Origin: JARICQ01 sp964527205
GTDB taxonomy: Bacteria > Bacillota > Clostridia > Tissierellales > Tissierellaceae
DNA: 64,000 nt
Direction of reading: 5' to 3'
NCBI GenBank assembly: GCA_964527205.1
Contig: CAZGQG010000006.1
Span: forward strand, 1-64,000
Shown here: piece by piece, positions 51,237 through 58,928 of the stretch
Position numbering within the stretch: the first letter of the stretch is position 1
Layout of the letters: each line of letters begins with the position of its first letter
Translations under genes and position numbers: made by a program
The notes under the pieces: model-generated
Database searches by the model: none
What the model saw: the letters and a program-made list of their open reading frames with translations, nothing else
What the model was told of the DNA's origin: nothing

Positions 51237-51250
51237 GTAACATATGTTAC
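51237..51250. promoter_or_regulatory. Palindromic activator site upstream of hcp (site 2)
   Basis: The 14-bp core GTAACATATGTTAC is identical to site 1. Its centre (51243.5) is exactly 29.5 bp upstream of the TATAAT box at 51273-51278, placing it at about -41.5, the class II position for CRP/FNR-type activators. HcpR-type regulators of this superfamily are known to control hcp genes. Confidence 0.82.
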
Positions 51251-51272
51251 CGACTTTAAGTTTTTCTTCCTA

Positions 51273-51278
51273 TATAAT
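51273..51278 (+). promoter_or_regulatory. -10 box of hcp
   Basis: TATAAT with no -35 consensus (CCGACT in its place), as expected for a promoter needing an activator. The start site would be near 51285. Confidence 0.7.
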
Positions 51279-51334
51279 TAAGCCATAATGAGAATAATAG
51301 TAAAATAAAATAAATTAATCAAGGAGGATGTAAA

Positions 51335-53017
51335 ATGTCAGTTAAAACAACAAACAGAACTGGAGATCCAATGTTTTGCTTTCAGTGTCAAGAAGCAATG
51401 GGTAACCAAGGATGTACAAAGGTAGGTATGTGCGGTAAGACAGCAGATTTAGCTGCCCTACAAGACCTAATGATCTATGCAACAAAGGGAATATCACAGC
51501 TTGGTCTTAAGGCTGATGAGATAGGATATGAGAAGGAAGGCTTAGATAGGTTCCTAATTGAAGCCCTATTTATGACTATTACAAATGCAAACTTTGATAA
51601 GGACAGATTCTTTGAAAAAATCAAAGATGCCCTTAAGCTAAGAGATGAATTAAAGCAAGAACTTATAGCCAAGGGTGTAGAACTTGGAGACCTAGCGGAC
51701 GCAGCTAGCTTTGTAGTAACTTCAAATGATGAAATACAATTTAAGGCAGAAAAAGACGAAGTAGGAGTACTTGCTACAGAAGATGAAGATGTAAGAAGTC
51801 TTAGAGAGCTTATTATATACGGAATTAAGGGAATGGCAGCCTATGCAGAACATGCTGACAACCTAGGTTATGAAGACAAGGACATAGGGAAATTCATAAG
51901 AAAGGCAATGGCAGCTACACTAGATGATAGCCTTACAGTAGATGATTTGGTAGCTCTTACTCTGGAAACAGGAGCCTATGGAGTTAAGACAATGGCCCTA
52001 CTTGATGAAGCTAACACAAGTGCCTATGGAAATCCAGAAATTTCAGAAGTAAATATTGGAGTAAGGGATAATCCAGCAATCCTAGTATCTGGACATGATC
52101 TAAAGGACTTTGAAGAACTATTAGAGCAAACAAAGGATTCAGGAGTAGATATATACACTCATGGAGAAATGTTACCAGCTAACTACTATCCAAAGTTTAA
52201 GGAATACGAACATTTTGTAGGTAACTATGGTAGTTCATGGTGGGCGCAAAAAGAAGAGTTTGAAAACTTTAATGGAGTTGTCCTATTTACAACCAACTGT
52301 ATAGTACCACCTAAGGCATCCTATGCTGATAGGGTATATACAACAGGTAGTTCAGGATATCCAGGCTTCAAACACATAGAAGATAGGCTAGAGGGAGAGC
52401 AAAAAGACTTCTCAGAACTTATAGAACATGCTAAGAAACTTGATTCACCAACAGAAATAGAAAGAGGTAAAATCGTAGGTGGATTTGCCCATGCACAGGT
52501 ATTTGCCCTGGCAGATAAAATAGTTGATGCTGTTAAATCAGGAGCAATCAAGAAATTCTTTGTAATGGCAGGATGTGACGGAAGAAACAAATCTAGAAAT
52601 TACTACACAGAATTTGCAGAAGCTCTTCCAAAGGACACTGTTATACTTACAGCAGGATGTGCAAAATTTAGATACAATAAGCTTAATCTAGGAGATATAG
52701 GTGGAATACCAAGAGTATTAGATGCAGGACAATGTAATGACTCCTATTCCCTAGCAGTTATAGCTATGAAACTTCAAGAAATATTTGAATTAAATGATAT
52801 AAATGACCTACCAATTGCATATAATATTGCATGGTACGAGCAAAAGGCAGTAATAGTATTACTTGCACTTTTATCCCTAGGAGTTAAGAATATACACCTA
52901 GGACCTACACTACCAGCATTCCTTTCACCAAATGTAGCCAATGTATTGGTTGAAAACTTTGGTATTGCAGGAATTGGAAGCGTAGAAGATGATATAGAAA
53001 TGTTCATGAATGCATAA
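51335..53017 (+). CDS. hcp: Hydroxylamine reductase / hybrid-cluster protein
   Basis: The 560-residue protein has the N-terminal cluster motif MFCFQCQEAMGNQGC then TKVGMC (Cys15, 18, 27, 33; Cx2Cx8Cx5C), the [4Fe-4S] type of strict anaerobes. The hybrid-cluster ligand regions follow: SGHDLKDFEEL, FTTNCIVPP, AGCDGRNKSRNYY, TAGCAKFRYNK and AWYEQKAV. Hcp reduces nitric oxide or hydroxylamine and protects against nitrosative stress. It is monocistronic, with AAGGAGGATG before the ATG, and is probably induced by a CRP/FNR-type activator at the upstream palindrome. No hcr reductase gene is adjacent. Confidence 0.97.
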   Translation: MSVKTTNRTGDPMFCFQCQEAMGNQGCTKVGMCGKTADLAALQDLMIYATKGISQLGLKADEIGYEKEGLDRFLIEALFMTITNANFDKDRFFEKIKDALKLRDELKQELIAKGVELGDLADAASFVVTSNDEIQFKAEKDEVGVLATEDEDVRSLRELIIYGIKGMAAYAEHADNLGYEDKDIGKFIRKAMAATLDDSLTVDDLVALTLETGAYGVKTMALLDEANTSAYGNPEISEVNIGVRDNPAILVSGHDLKDFEELLEQTKDSGVDIYTHGEMLPANYYPKFKEYEHFVGNYGSSWWAQKEEFENFNGVVLFTTNCIVPPKASYADRVYTTGSSGYPGFKHIEDRLEGEQKDFSELIEHAKKLDSPTEIERGKIVGGFAHAQVFALADKIVDAVKSGAIKKFFVMAGCDGRNKSRNYYTEFAEALPKDTVILTAGCAKFRYNKLNLGDIGGIPRVLDAGQCNDSYSLAVIAMKLQEIFELNDINDLPIAYNIAWYEQKAVIVLLALLSLGVKNIHLGPTLPAFLSPNVANVLVENFGIAGIGSVEDDIEMFMNA

Positions 53018-53026
53018 GATATAATG

Positions 53027-53051
53027 AGCTGACCCTTGGGTCAGCTTTTTT
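53027..53051 (+). terminator. Terminator of hcp
   Basis: The 9-bp stem AGCTGACCC / GGGTCAGCT with a 2-nt loop is followed by TTTTT. Confidence 0.92.
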
Positions 53052-53136
53052 ATCCTTCTTATATTAGTTTTACAATTGAAAATTAGGGATATATATAATA
53101 TACTGTATTGGACTTTAGAAGTGAAAGGATGAGAAG

Positions 53137-53370
53137 ATGAAAGATTTAATAAATAGAATAAATCAACTGGCAAGAAAATCTAAGTTAGAAGAACTTACAG
53201 AAGAAGAAAAAGAAGAACAAGGGCAACTTAGAAAGGAATATATAAAAATATTTAGGGGAAACATGGAACACACTCTTTTAAATACCAAGGTAGTAGATGA
53301 AGAGGGCAATGATGTAACTCCAGAAAAATTAAAAATAAAAAAGAAAAAAATCAATAGAGACCCACAATAA
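53137..53370 (+). CDS. DUF896 (YnzC-family) small protein
   Basis: The 77-residue protein begins MKDLINRINQLARKSKLEEL, followed by the family core EEKEEQGQLRKEYIKIFRGN and MEHTLLNTKVVDEEGNDVTP, then a Lys-rich tail. DUF896/YnzC proteins form a three-helix bundle and are common in Firmicutes. In Bacillus, ynzC lies in the SOS-regulated yneA operon, but the molecular role is unknown. Here it is monocistronic, and its stop codon touches a palindromic terminator. Confidence 0.93.
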   Translation: MKDLINRINQLARKSKLEELTEEEKEEQGQLRKEYIKIFRGNMEHTLLNTKVVDEEGNDVTPEKLKIKKKKINRDPQ

Positions 53371-53401
53371 AAAATACAAGGACAATTGTCCTTGTATTTT
53401 T
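53370..53401. terminator. Perfect 32-bp palindromic bidirectional terminator
   Basis: AAAAATACAAGGACAA followed directly by its reverse complement, between the convergent DUF896 and YitT-family genes. Confidence 0.9.
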
Positions 53402-53404
53402 GCA

Positions 53405-54283
53405 TTATACACCTATTTTCTTAAAGCCCTTGCCCTTAACCTCAACTACTTCGTTAATAGTGAGGAAGGCAGAGGGATCTATTTGATCTACTATTATTTT
53501 CAACTTAGCTATTTCCTTGGAAGTAACTATACAGTAGAGAACTCTTTTCTTTTCCTTGGTAAAGGCTCCCATCCCATCTAGATAAGTAACTCCTCTGGCT
53601 AAATTAGAGAAGATAGCATGGGCTATGGCCTCATGTTCATCAGATATAATAATTACATTTTTTCTCTTATTAAAACCAACCTGAACCTTATCAAGAACTT
53701 CATAGCCTATATAGAGAGCTATAAGGGTGTACATGGCAGCCCTATAGCCTAAGAGTATAGAGGATAGGGAGATAATAACTGTATTTACAGCCATAAGGCC
53801 AGTACCTATATTAAGATTGTATTTATTTTTTAAGATAATTGCTATAATATCCAGACCACCTTGGCAGGTTCTATTTCTAAACATAAGACCCATGCCTAAA
53901 CCATTTAGGATGCCTCCAAAGACTGCGCTTAGGAGTATGTCATTCAACTGAAAGATATCTCCAATATCCCTGGTAAGGGTTAGGAGCAGGGAAAGAGTGA
54001 TCATTGAAATAAAGGCATAAAACAAAAACTCCCTGTCTATCTTCCTAAATCCAATTATAAATAGGGGAATGTTAATAATAAATACCATTATACCAGCAGG
54101 AATACTACTTATATATTGTATAAGTATGGCCAAGCCCCCAACTCCACCACTTAGTAGATTGCTTGGAATAAAAAAGGCATTAAAGGCCAAGGCGCATAAT
54201 AAATTGCCTAAAAGTACAAAAAACAATTTCTTTAGTATTTCTAATCTTTTCTTTCTATCGGGAAAATCAAAGCTCTTATCCAT
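53405..54283 (-). CDS. YitT-family membrane protein with C-terminal DUF2179 domain
   Basis: The 292-residue protein has five or six helices in an N-terminal DUF161/YitT region (about 15-205; signature NAFFIPSNLLSGGVGGLAI and CQGGLDIIA). A cytoplasmic DUF2179 domain follows (about 225-283; ARGVTYLDGMGAFTKEKKRV). The family is widespread in Firmicutes and of unproven function, possibly transport or sensing through the soluble domain. The ATG follows AGGAGATATA. It begins 13 bp after the YgbA-like gene and is co-transcribed with it. Confidence 0.92.
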   Translation of the reverse strand: MDKSFDFPDRKKRLEILKKLFFVLLGNLLCALAFNAFFIPSNLLSGGVGGLAILIQYISSIPAGIMVFIINIPLFIIGFRKIDREFLFYAFISMITLSLLLTLTRDIGDIFQLNDILLSAVFGGILNGLGMGLMFRNRTCQGGLDIIAIILKNKYNLNIGTGLMAVNTVIISLSSILLGYRAAMYTLIALYIGYEVLDKVQVGFNKRKNVIIISDEHEAIAHAIFSNLARGVTYLDGMGAFTKEKKRVLYCIVTSKEIAKLKIIVDQIDPSAFLTINEVVEVKGKGFKKIGV

Positions 54284-54296
54284 GGATTTATATCTC

Positions 54297-54638
54297 CTAT
54301 TCTTTATTTTCTATTAATTTTTGTTTTAAACTTTGAAATACATGATCTATAGCCATTATTGGATGATGGATAAGCATTCTAGGACCAGAGAACCTCATAA
54401 CTTCCCTGATAGAATCTCTCATTTCCTCATTAAAACAATGGACCTTACAGTTGCTACAGTAGGTCTTGTCCTCCATATAGGGACAGTGATCTATCCTATG
54501 TATGGAGTAATCTAAAAGCTCCTTACAAGAGCTACAGAGGGTCTCTCCCTCATGCTTATGATCACAGTATATCCTAATCATAAGCTCTATAACTTCTTTT
54601 TCCTTATTTCTTTTATTTTCAATATGATTTTTTTCCAA
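54297..54638 (-). CDS. YgbA-like nitrosative-stress-associated protein
   Basis: The 113-residue cysteine-rich protein matches the YgbA_NO family (PF11756, named nitrous oxide-stimulated promoter). It has MIRIYCDHKHEGETLCSSCK, CPYMEDKTYCSNCKVHCF and VMRFSGPRMLIHHPIMAIDH in the family order. Eight cysteines and several histidines suggest metal binding. In Enterobacteria ygbA is induced by nitric oxide through NsrR and is needed for growth under nitrosative stress. It starts with TTG behind AAGGTGG. Its closeness to hcp supports a stress neighbourhood, though no GTAAC-N4-GTTAC site is seen upstream. Confidence 0.87.
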   Translation of the reverse strand: MEKNHIENKRNKEKEVIELMIRIYCDHKHEGETLCSSCKELLDYSIHRIDHCPYMEDKTYCSNCKVHCFNEEMRDSIREVMRFSGPRMLIHHPIMAIDHVFQSLKQKLIENKE

Positions 54639-54805
54639 TTTTATACCACCTTAGTGAATATAGTCTCCTTTTATAGTATAAGTTTAACATAATCAAGGAT
54701 TAAATCCACTAATATCTTGTTTATATAGTTGAGAATTAAAATAATTCGGAGCAAATATAGTCTGAGTATTTATGCTATAATCTATAAATATAAGGGAGGG
54801 ATAAA

Positions 54806-55063
54806 ATGGAGCCAATAATTAAAATAAGAAATTTAAGCAAGTCCTACGGATCCAACAGAGTCCTTAAGGATGTAAATCTAGAAATTAATAAGGGAGAACT
54901 AATAGGCTATATAGGTCCAAATGGAGCAGGAAAGAGTACAACAGTGAAGATAATGCTAGGACTTATAGAAGACTACAGCGGAGATATAGAGATATTTGGT
55001 GATAATATAAGGGACAAGGGAGTAGAATATAAAAGAAAAATAGGATATGTACCAGAAGCTTAA
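54806..55063 (+). pseudogene. ABC transporter ATPase, N-terminal fragment
   Basis: The 85 residues form a normal start of an ABC-2-type exporter ATPase, with Walker A GPNGAGKST (about 38-46), ending KIGYVPEA then TAA. A complete protein would have about 230-300 residues with Q-loop, signature and Walker B, all missing. Permease coding sequence begins at the breakpoint in another frame. The join lies near an AAGCTT hexamer at 55056-55061. Either a real internal deletion removed the rest of the ATPase and the permease N-terminus, or contigs were wrongly joined. Confidence 0.85.
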
Positions 55064-55198
55064 ATCTGAAATTATATCCAAATCTAGGCTTTGCACTTAT
55101 ATTTCCCCTTCTTATGATGATAAGTGGGGGTATAGATGATTTAAGAGGCTTGGAGGCTTCCTATGCATACTTATTTATCTATATGATAGGTTTAAGCA

Positions 55199-55253
55199 TT
55201 CCCACCATAATCAATCTCCTAGCCTATTCAGAAAATCACAGGGCCTCATCCCT
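55199..55253 (+). repeat. 55-bp exact direct repeat, copy 1, ending at gap 2
   Basis: These 55 bases before the gap reappear unchanged at 55354-55408 straight after it. Such end overlaps of k-mer length are typical of unmerged de Bruijn-graph contigs. Confidence 0.95.
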
Positions 55254-55353
55254 NNNNNNNNNNNNNNNNNNNNNNNNNNNNNNNNNNNNNNNNNNNNNNN
55301 NNNNNNNNNNNNNNNNNNNNNNNNNNNNNNNNNNNNNNNNNNNNNNNNNNNNN
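55254..55353. other. Assembly gap 2 (100 N)
   Basis: Exactly 100 N flanked on both sides by the same 55-bp sequence. The N count is a placeholder. Confidence 0.99.
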
Positions 55354-55408
55354 TTCCCACCATAATCAATCTCCTAGCCTATTCAGAAAATCACAGGGCC
55401 TCATCCCT
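55354..55408 (+). repeat. 55-bp exact direct repeat, copy 2, starting at gap 2
   Basis: Identical to 55199-55253. Collapsing the two copies still leaves a frame break in the permease, so a simple overlap merge does not restore the gene. Confidence 0.95.
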
Positions 55409-55774
55409 GTATTTATTATCCTATCCCTAGTTTTTTACCTTATATTTAAGGGTCAGGTTATCATTCATCTATTAATAGCCTATCTAGCCATACTCCTAAG
55501 TGTGTGGGTAATATTTAAGATGGGTAAAAAGTCCCTACCCTTTTCCAAGGATTTTGCTATGATAGGAGATAGGGGTGGGATAGGAACTGTTTTTCTCACT
55601 ATGCTTGTATATGGAAGCCTGGCAGGTCTTGATTTTGGATTTAGTCTAATAAACTATGGTGAATATATATATCTAGTATTATTAATAATTGCCAATATAT
55701 ATGTTTGGGAACATGGATTTAGAGATATAAATATAAAAGGGATAAAAATATAAAGTTATGAAAGGATGCAGAAT

Positions 55775-56275
55775 ATGATATTGATGTTTGCAGTAGATAA
55801 TAATTGGAATATAGGCATTGACGGAGGAATGCTAGTTTCTATAAGTAAGGATTTAAGGAGATTTAGAGAGACCACAGAGGGAAATATAGTTGTAATGGGA
55901 AGAAGAACCCTAGAGGCTATTCCAGGAAAGAAAGCTCTTCCCAATAGGGAAAATATAGTTGTAACAAGAAACAAGGACTTTAAAGATGAGGGATTTCATC
56001 TTTTAAATGATCTGGATAAATTAGATGAGCTAGTAAAAGAGATAGATCCAGAGGGGAAAATGGAAGTTTTTGTAACAGGAGGAGAGAGCATAGTAAGGCA
56101 ATTGATGCCAAAGTGCAACAGGGCCTATATAACTAAGATTCTAAAGAGTTATGATAAATCAGATACAGCCATACCAAATCTTGATCAAAGCTCAGAATGG
56201 AAGGTAGTTGAGGAATCAGAGGTCCATAGTGAGGGAGATATAATGTTTAAATATGTAGATTATGAGAGAATATAA
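55775..56275 (+). CDS. folA: Dihydrofolate reductase
   Basis: The 166-residue protein has the DHFR pattern: an N-terminal strand FAVDNNWNIGIDGGML with the active-site region, the acidic residue and substrate-site helix SKDLRRFRETT, the NADPH-binding VVMGRRTLEAIPG, and FVTGGESIVRQLMP. It reduces dihydrofolate to tetrahydrofolate with NADPH. The ATG at 55775, eight bases after AAAGGA, is preferred over an ATG at 55766 that abuts the ribosome site. No thyA gene is adjacent. A palindromic terminator follows. Confidence 0.93.
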   Translation: MILMFAVDNNWNIGIDGGMLVSISKDLRRFRETTEGNIVVMGRRTLEAIPGKKALPNRENIVVTRNKDFKDEGFHLLNDLDKLDELVKEIDPEGKMEVFVTGGESIVRQLMPKCNRAYITKILKSYDKSDTAIPNLDQSSEWKVVEESEVHSEGDIMFKYVDYERI

Positions 56276-56296
56276 GTTATACTTACAAGAAATTTC

Positions 56297-56322
56297 AAAA
56301 GCCAATCCTAGGATTGGCTTTT
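56297..56322 (+). terminator. Terminator of folA
   Basis: The perfect 26-bp palindrome AAAAGCCAATCCT plus reverse complement, ending in TTTT, 22 bases after the stop codon. Confidence 0.87.
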
Positions 56323-56388
56323 CTAGGCCAATAAGAAATTCTTATATGATATAATTATAAAAATAAGATATACAAGGTGGGAAGACAA

Positions 56389-57564
56389 TTGACTAATTTT
56401 CTACTTAGATTAGCAAGGGGTAAGAAGGATGGATACACAGATAGGGAAATTAGATTTAGGATAGGCTATATGGCTGCTAGTGTAGGACTAGGCATAAATA
56501 TACTCTTGTCTATAATCAAGCTTATTATAGGTTTTACTATTTCATCTATAGGAGTTATTGCGGATGGCTTTAACAATCTAACAGATAGTGCCTCCTCTAT
56601 AATTACCCTTATAGGCTTTAAATTTTCCAGCATGCCTCCAGACAGGGAACATCCCCATGGTCATGGAAGGATAGAATATATAGCTGCTCTTATAGTAGCT
56701 TTTTTAGTTATGTTAGTAGGATTTCAATTTATAATGTCCTCAGCAAGAAGGATAATAAATCCAAGTCCAGTAAAATTTGAAATAATTTCCTTCACTATAC
56801 TTATCTTTTCTATTGGTTTTAAAATTTGGCTAAGTATATTTAATAAAAGAATAGGAGAGAAAATAAATTCAAAAAGTTTAAAGGCAGCAGGCCTAGATGC
56901 TATGGGAGACGTGCTTACTACCAGTGTTGTAGTAGTTTCAGTCCTCCTATCTCAATTCACCAGCTTGCCCATAGATGGGATTATAGGAGTACTAGTATCA
57001 GTTCTAATAATCTATGCAGGCTTTTCCCTAGTTAGAGAGACCATAAGTCCCCTTATAGGAGAGGCTCCTTCCAGGGAGCTTATAAATGCTATAAATGAAG
57101 AAGTCATGTCTTACGATTATATTACAGGTGTACACGACCTGGTTATCCATAGTTATGGAGAGGGCAATGCAATGGCAGTTATAGACGCAGAATTTCCTGC
57201 TAATATTGAAATACTAAAGGTGTATAGGGAAATAATCAAGGCGGAAAGAGAAATCGGGGACAAGTACAATCTAACCCTGGTAATTCATATGGATCCTGTA
57301 GGAGAAGAATCCCAGGAAAGATATGAACTTAGAAATGAAATCAAACATATAGTAAAGGCAAATCCCAAATACAAATCCATGCATGACTTTAATATAATTC
57401 AAGAAGAAGATGGAGAAATTGCAGAATTTCATATTGTGATTGATGGAAATAAATTAGAAAAAGATGAAAATCTAGAAACAGTAAAAAGAGATGTGGAAAG
57501 AGTATTAGAGAAAAAATGCAGCAAGATAAGATGTGATGTAATAATAGATATTGACTATGATTAA
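56389..57564 (+). CDS. Cation diffusion facilitator (CDF) metal exporter
   Basis: The 391-residue protein has six helices with metal-site residues in ADGFNNLTDSASS (Asp59, Asn62 and Asp66), HPHGHGRIEY, and the partner motif GLDAMGDVLTT. A ZT_dimer cytoplasmic domain follows (about 215-290), then an additional ferredoxin-like region to the C-terminus. CDF proteins export Zn2+, Mn2+ or Fe2+ in exchange for protons. The N in the first site differs from the HD-HD zinc site, leaning toward Mn2+ or Fe2+ transport. It starts with TTG, eight bases after AAGGTGG. Confidence 0.92.
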   Translation: MTNFLLRLARGKKDGYTDREIRFRIGYMAASVGLGINILLSIIKLIIGFTISSIGVIADGFNNLTDSASSIITLIGFKFSSMPPDREHPHGHGRIEYIAALIVAFLVMLVGFQFIMSSARRIINPSPVKFEIISFTILIFSIGFKIWLSIFNKRIGEKINSKSLKAAGLDAMGDVLTTSVVVVSVLLSQFTSLPIDGIIGVLVSVLIIYAGFSLVRETISPLIGEAPSRELINAINEEVMSYDYITGVHDLVIHSYGEGNAMAVIDAEFPANIEILKVYREIIKAEREIGDKYNLTLVIHMDPVGEESQERYELRNEIKHIVKANPKYKSMHDFNIIQEEDGEIAEFHIVIDGNKLEKDENLETVKRDVERVLEKKCSKIRCDVIIDIDYD

Positions 57565-57655
57565 AATATCATTTAAATGTAATTAAACTGTAACACTGGG
57601 CTCCTTCTTATGTGCTATGATTTATATAAGAAGATGAGTTAAGGAGGGGATTTAA

Positions 57656-58420
57656 ATGAGAAATGCAAGACTTTTAGCATTGGGATTGGCCTTAATAATA
57701 GGATTTAGTCCAGTACTTGCCTATGGAAAGGAAGATCTTGTCAATATTAATGGAGATAATAAATTAGTATTAGAAGAAGAAACTTACATCGAGTATAAGG
57801 GTAAGATTACAGATATTATTAAAGATGAAGAAAAAAACAATATGATGATTCGTGTGGATGGAGAGGAAAAAAACAAGATAGAAAAAATGATCTTTCATAT
57901 AAGTGAAGATATGAAGATTTTAAAGGAAGGCAGCAAGGAAATCATAAAAAGAGATGATTTAAAGGAAGGGGACCAAATAAGAGCCCGCTATAAAGAAGAC
58001 ACTCCCATGACCATGAGCATACCACCTCAGTTAAGCCCAGATCTTTTATATGTAGATGAAGGTAAGGACCTAATAAGTAATTTTAATAGGATGATTGTAA
58101 AAGGAAAGAATATAAATTTACAAGATAAAATATATAAATCAGCTGATGGAATCTATATGATAGCTCTTAGACATTTAGCTGAAGAATTAGGCTATGATGT
58201 GAAGTGGAATGGAAGAGATAGAAGTGTTGAACTTACAAAGGGAGCTCAGTGGTCAAAACTAAGCATAGGTAAGGATGAGTACAATTTTGCTAAAATGGCT
58301 ATAAAACTAGGCAAGGCTCCAGAGATAAAGGATTCCAGGACCTATGTGCCTCTTAGCTTTATAAAACAAGTATTAAAGCAGGAAATAGAAATAAATGAGG
58401 GAATATTGAGGATTAAATAA
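57656..58420 (+). CDS. Secreted copper-amine-oxidase-N-domain protein
   Basis: The 254-residue protein has a signal peptide (cleavage near VLAYG), a middle beta-rich region (about 40-135; YKGKITDIIKDEEKNNMMIR) and a C-terminal copper amine oxidase N-like domain (about 150-254). The domain has the typical DGIYMIALRHLAEELGYDVK and RTYVPLSFIKQVL. These domains are common surface modules in Clostridia and do not indicate oxidase activity. It is paralogous in part to the stalk of the L,D-transpeptidase at 7562. The ATG follows AAGGAGGGG. A CTTCTTAT/ATAAGAAG inverted repeat lies upstream (57604-57633). Confidence 0.85.
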   Translation: MRNARLLALGLALIIGFSPVLAYGKEDLVNINGDNKLVLEEETYIEYKGKITDIIKDEEKNNMMIRVDGEEKNKIEKMIFHISEDMKILKEGSKEIIKRDDLKEGDQIRARYKEDTPMTMSIPPQLSPDLLYVDEGKDLISNFNRMIVKGKNINLQDKIYKSADGIYMIALRHLAEELGYDVKWNGRDRSVELTKGAQWSKLSIGKDEYNFAKMAIKLGKAPEIKDSRTYVPLSFIKQVLKQEIEINEGILRIK

Positions 58421-58535
58421 GAAAACTAGAAAAAACAGGAGTCATTTTCAAATGGCTTCTATTTTTTCTGTAAAAATCATAGATTTATGTTAAAATGAAA
58501 ATATATAATAAGAATATAAGGAAGAAGGGGTATAT

Positions 58536-58910
58536 ATGTATGAAGAGTATTCAATGAAGGTTATAGAACATTTTATGAGTCCTAGAAATGTAGGTACCAT
58601 GAATGATGCAGATGCAGTAGGAAAATATGGAGATGTAAAGTGTGGAGATTCGCTGACTATATATTTAAAGGTTGAAGAGGATATAATTAAAGAGATAAGT
58701 TTTCTAGTATTTGGCTGTACAGCAGCTATAGCCACAAGTAGTATGATAACAGAAATGGCCAAGGGAAAAACAATAGAAGAGGCAGAGAAGATCACTGAAA
58801 AGCAGCTAATAGACGCCCTAGATGGCTTGCCACAGAGTAAATTACACTGCTCAGTACTGGGAGTAAAGGGACTAAGAGCTGCCATAGATGATTACAAGAG
58901 CAAAAAATAA
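58536..58910 (+). CDS. NifU/IscU-like iron-sulfur cluster scaffold protein
   Basis: The 124-residue protein has the three scaffold cysteines: Cys36 (KCGDSL, with Asp38), Cys61 (FGCTAAIA) and Cys105 (LHCSVLG). A start typical of the NifU N-domain (HFMSPRNVGTMNDADAVGKY) precedes them. It assembles transient [2Fe-2S] or [4Fe-4S] clusters. No NifS/IscS cysteine desulfurase gene is next to it, which is unusual. The AI-2E family gene begins 18 bp downstream and may be co-transcribed. Confidence 0.93.
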   Translation: MYEEYSMKVIEHFMSPRNVGTMNDADAVGKYGDVKCGDSLTIYLKVEEDIIKEISFLVFGCTAAIATSSMITEMAKGKTIEEAEKITEKQLIDALDGLPQSKLHCSVLGVKGLRAAIDDYKSKK

Positions 58911-58928
58911 GATGCTAGGGGTGACTAT

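Larger units (their letters stand above)
55064..55753 (+). pseudogene. ABC-2 permease fragments around assembly gap 2
   Basis: Left of the gap one frame reads LYPNLGFALIFPLLMMISGG and continues through hydrophobic helices to AYSENHRASS, an ABC-exporter permease segment. Right of the gap another frame, from 55409, reads VFIILSLVFYLIFKGQVIIH and ends HGFRDINIKGIKI at 55753. In relatives several dozen residues separate these blocks, so sequence is missing. The 55 bases before the gap are repeated exactly after it, in a frame that does not fit the downstream part. It is therefore a remnant or mis-assembled gene. Confidence 0.75.

Noticed and set aside
49416..51265. Inverted repeats as insertion-sequence ends
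   Set aside because: No transposase or target duplication is present between or around them; shared regulator binding explains the core.
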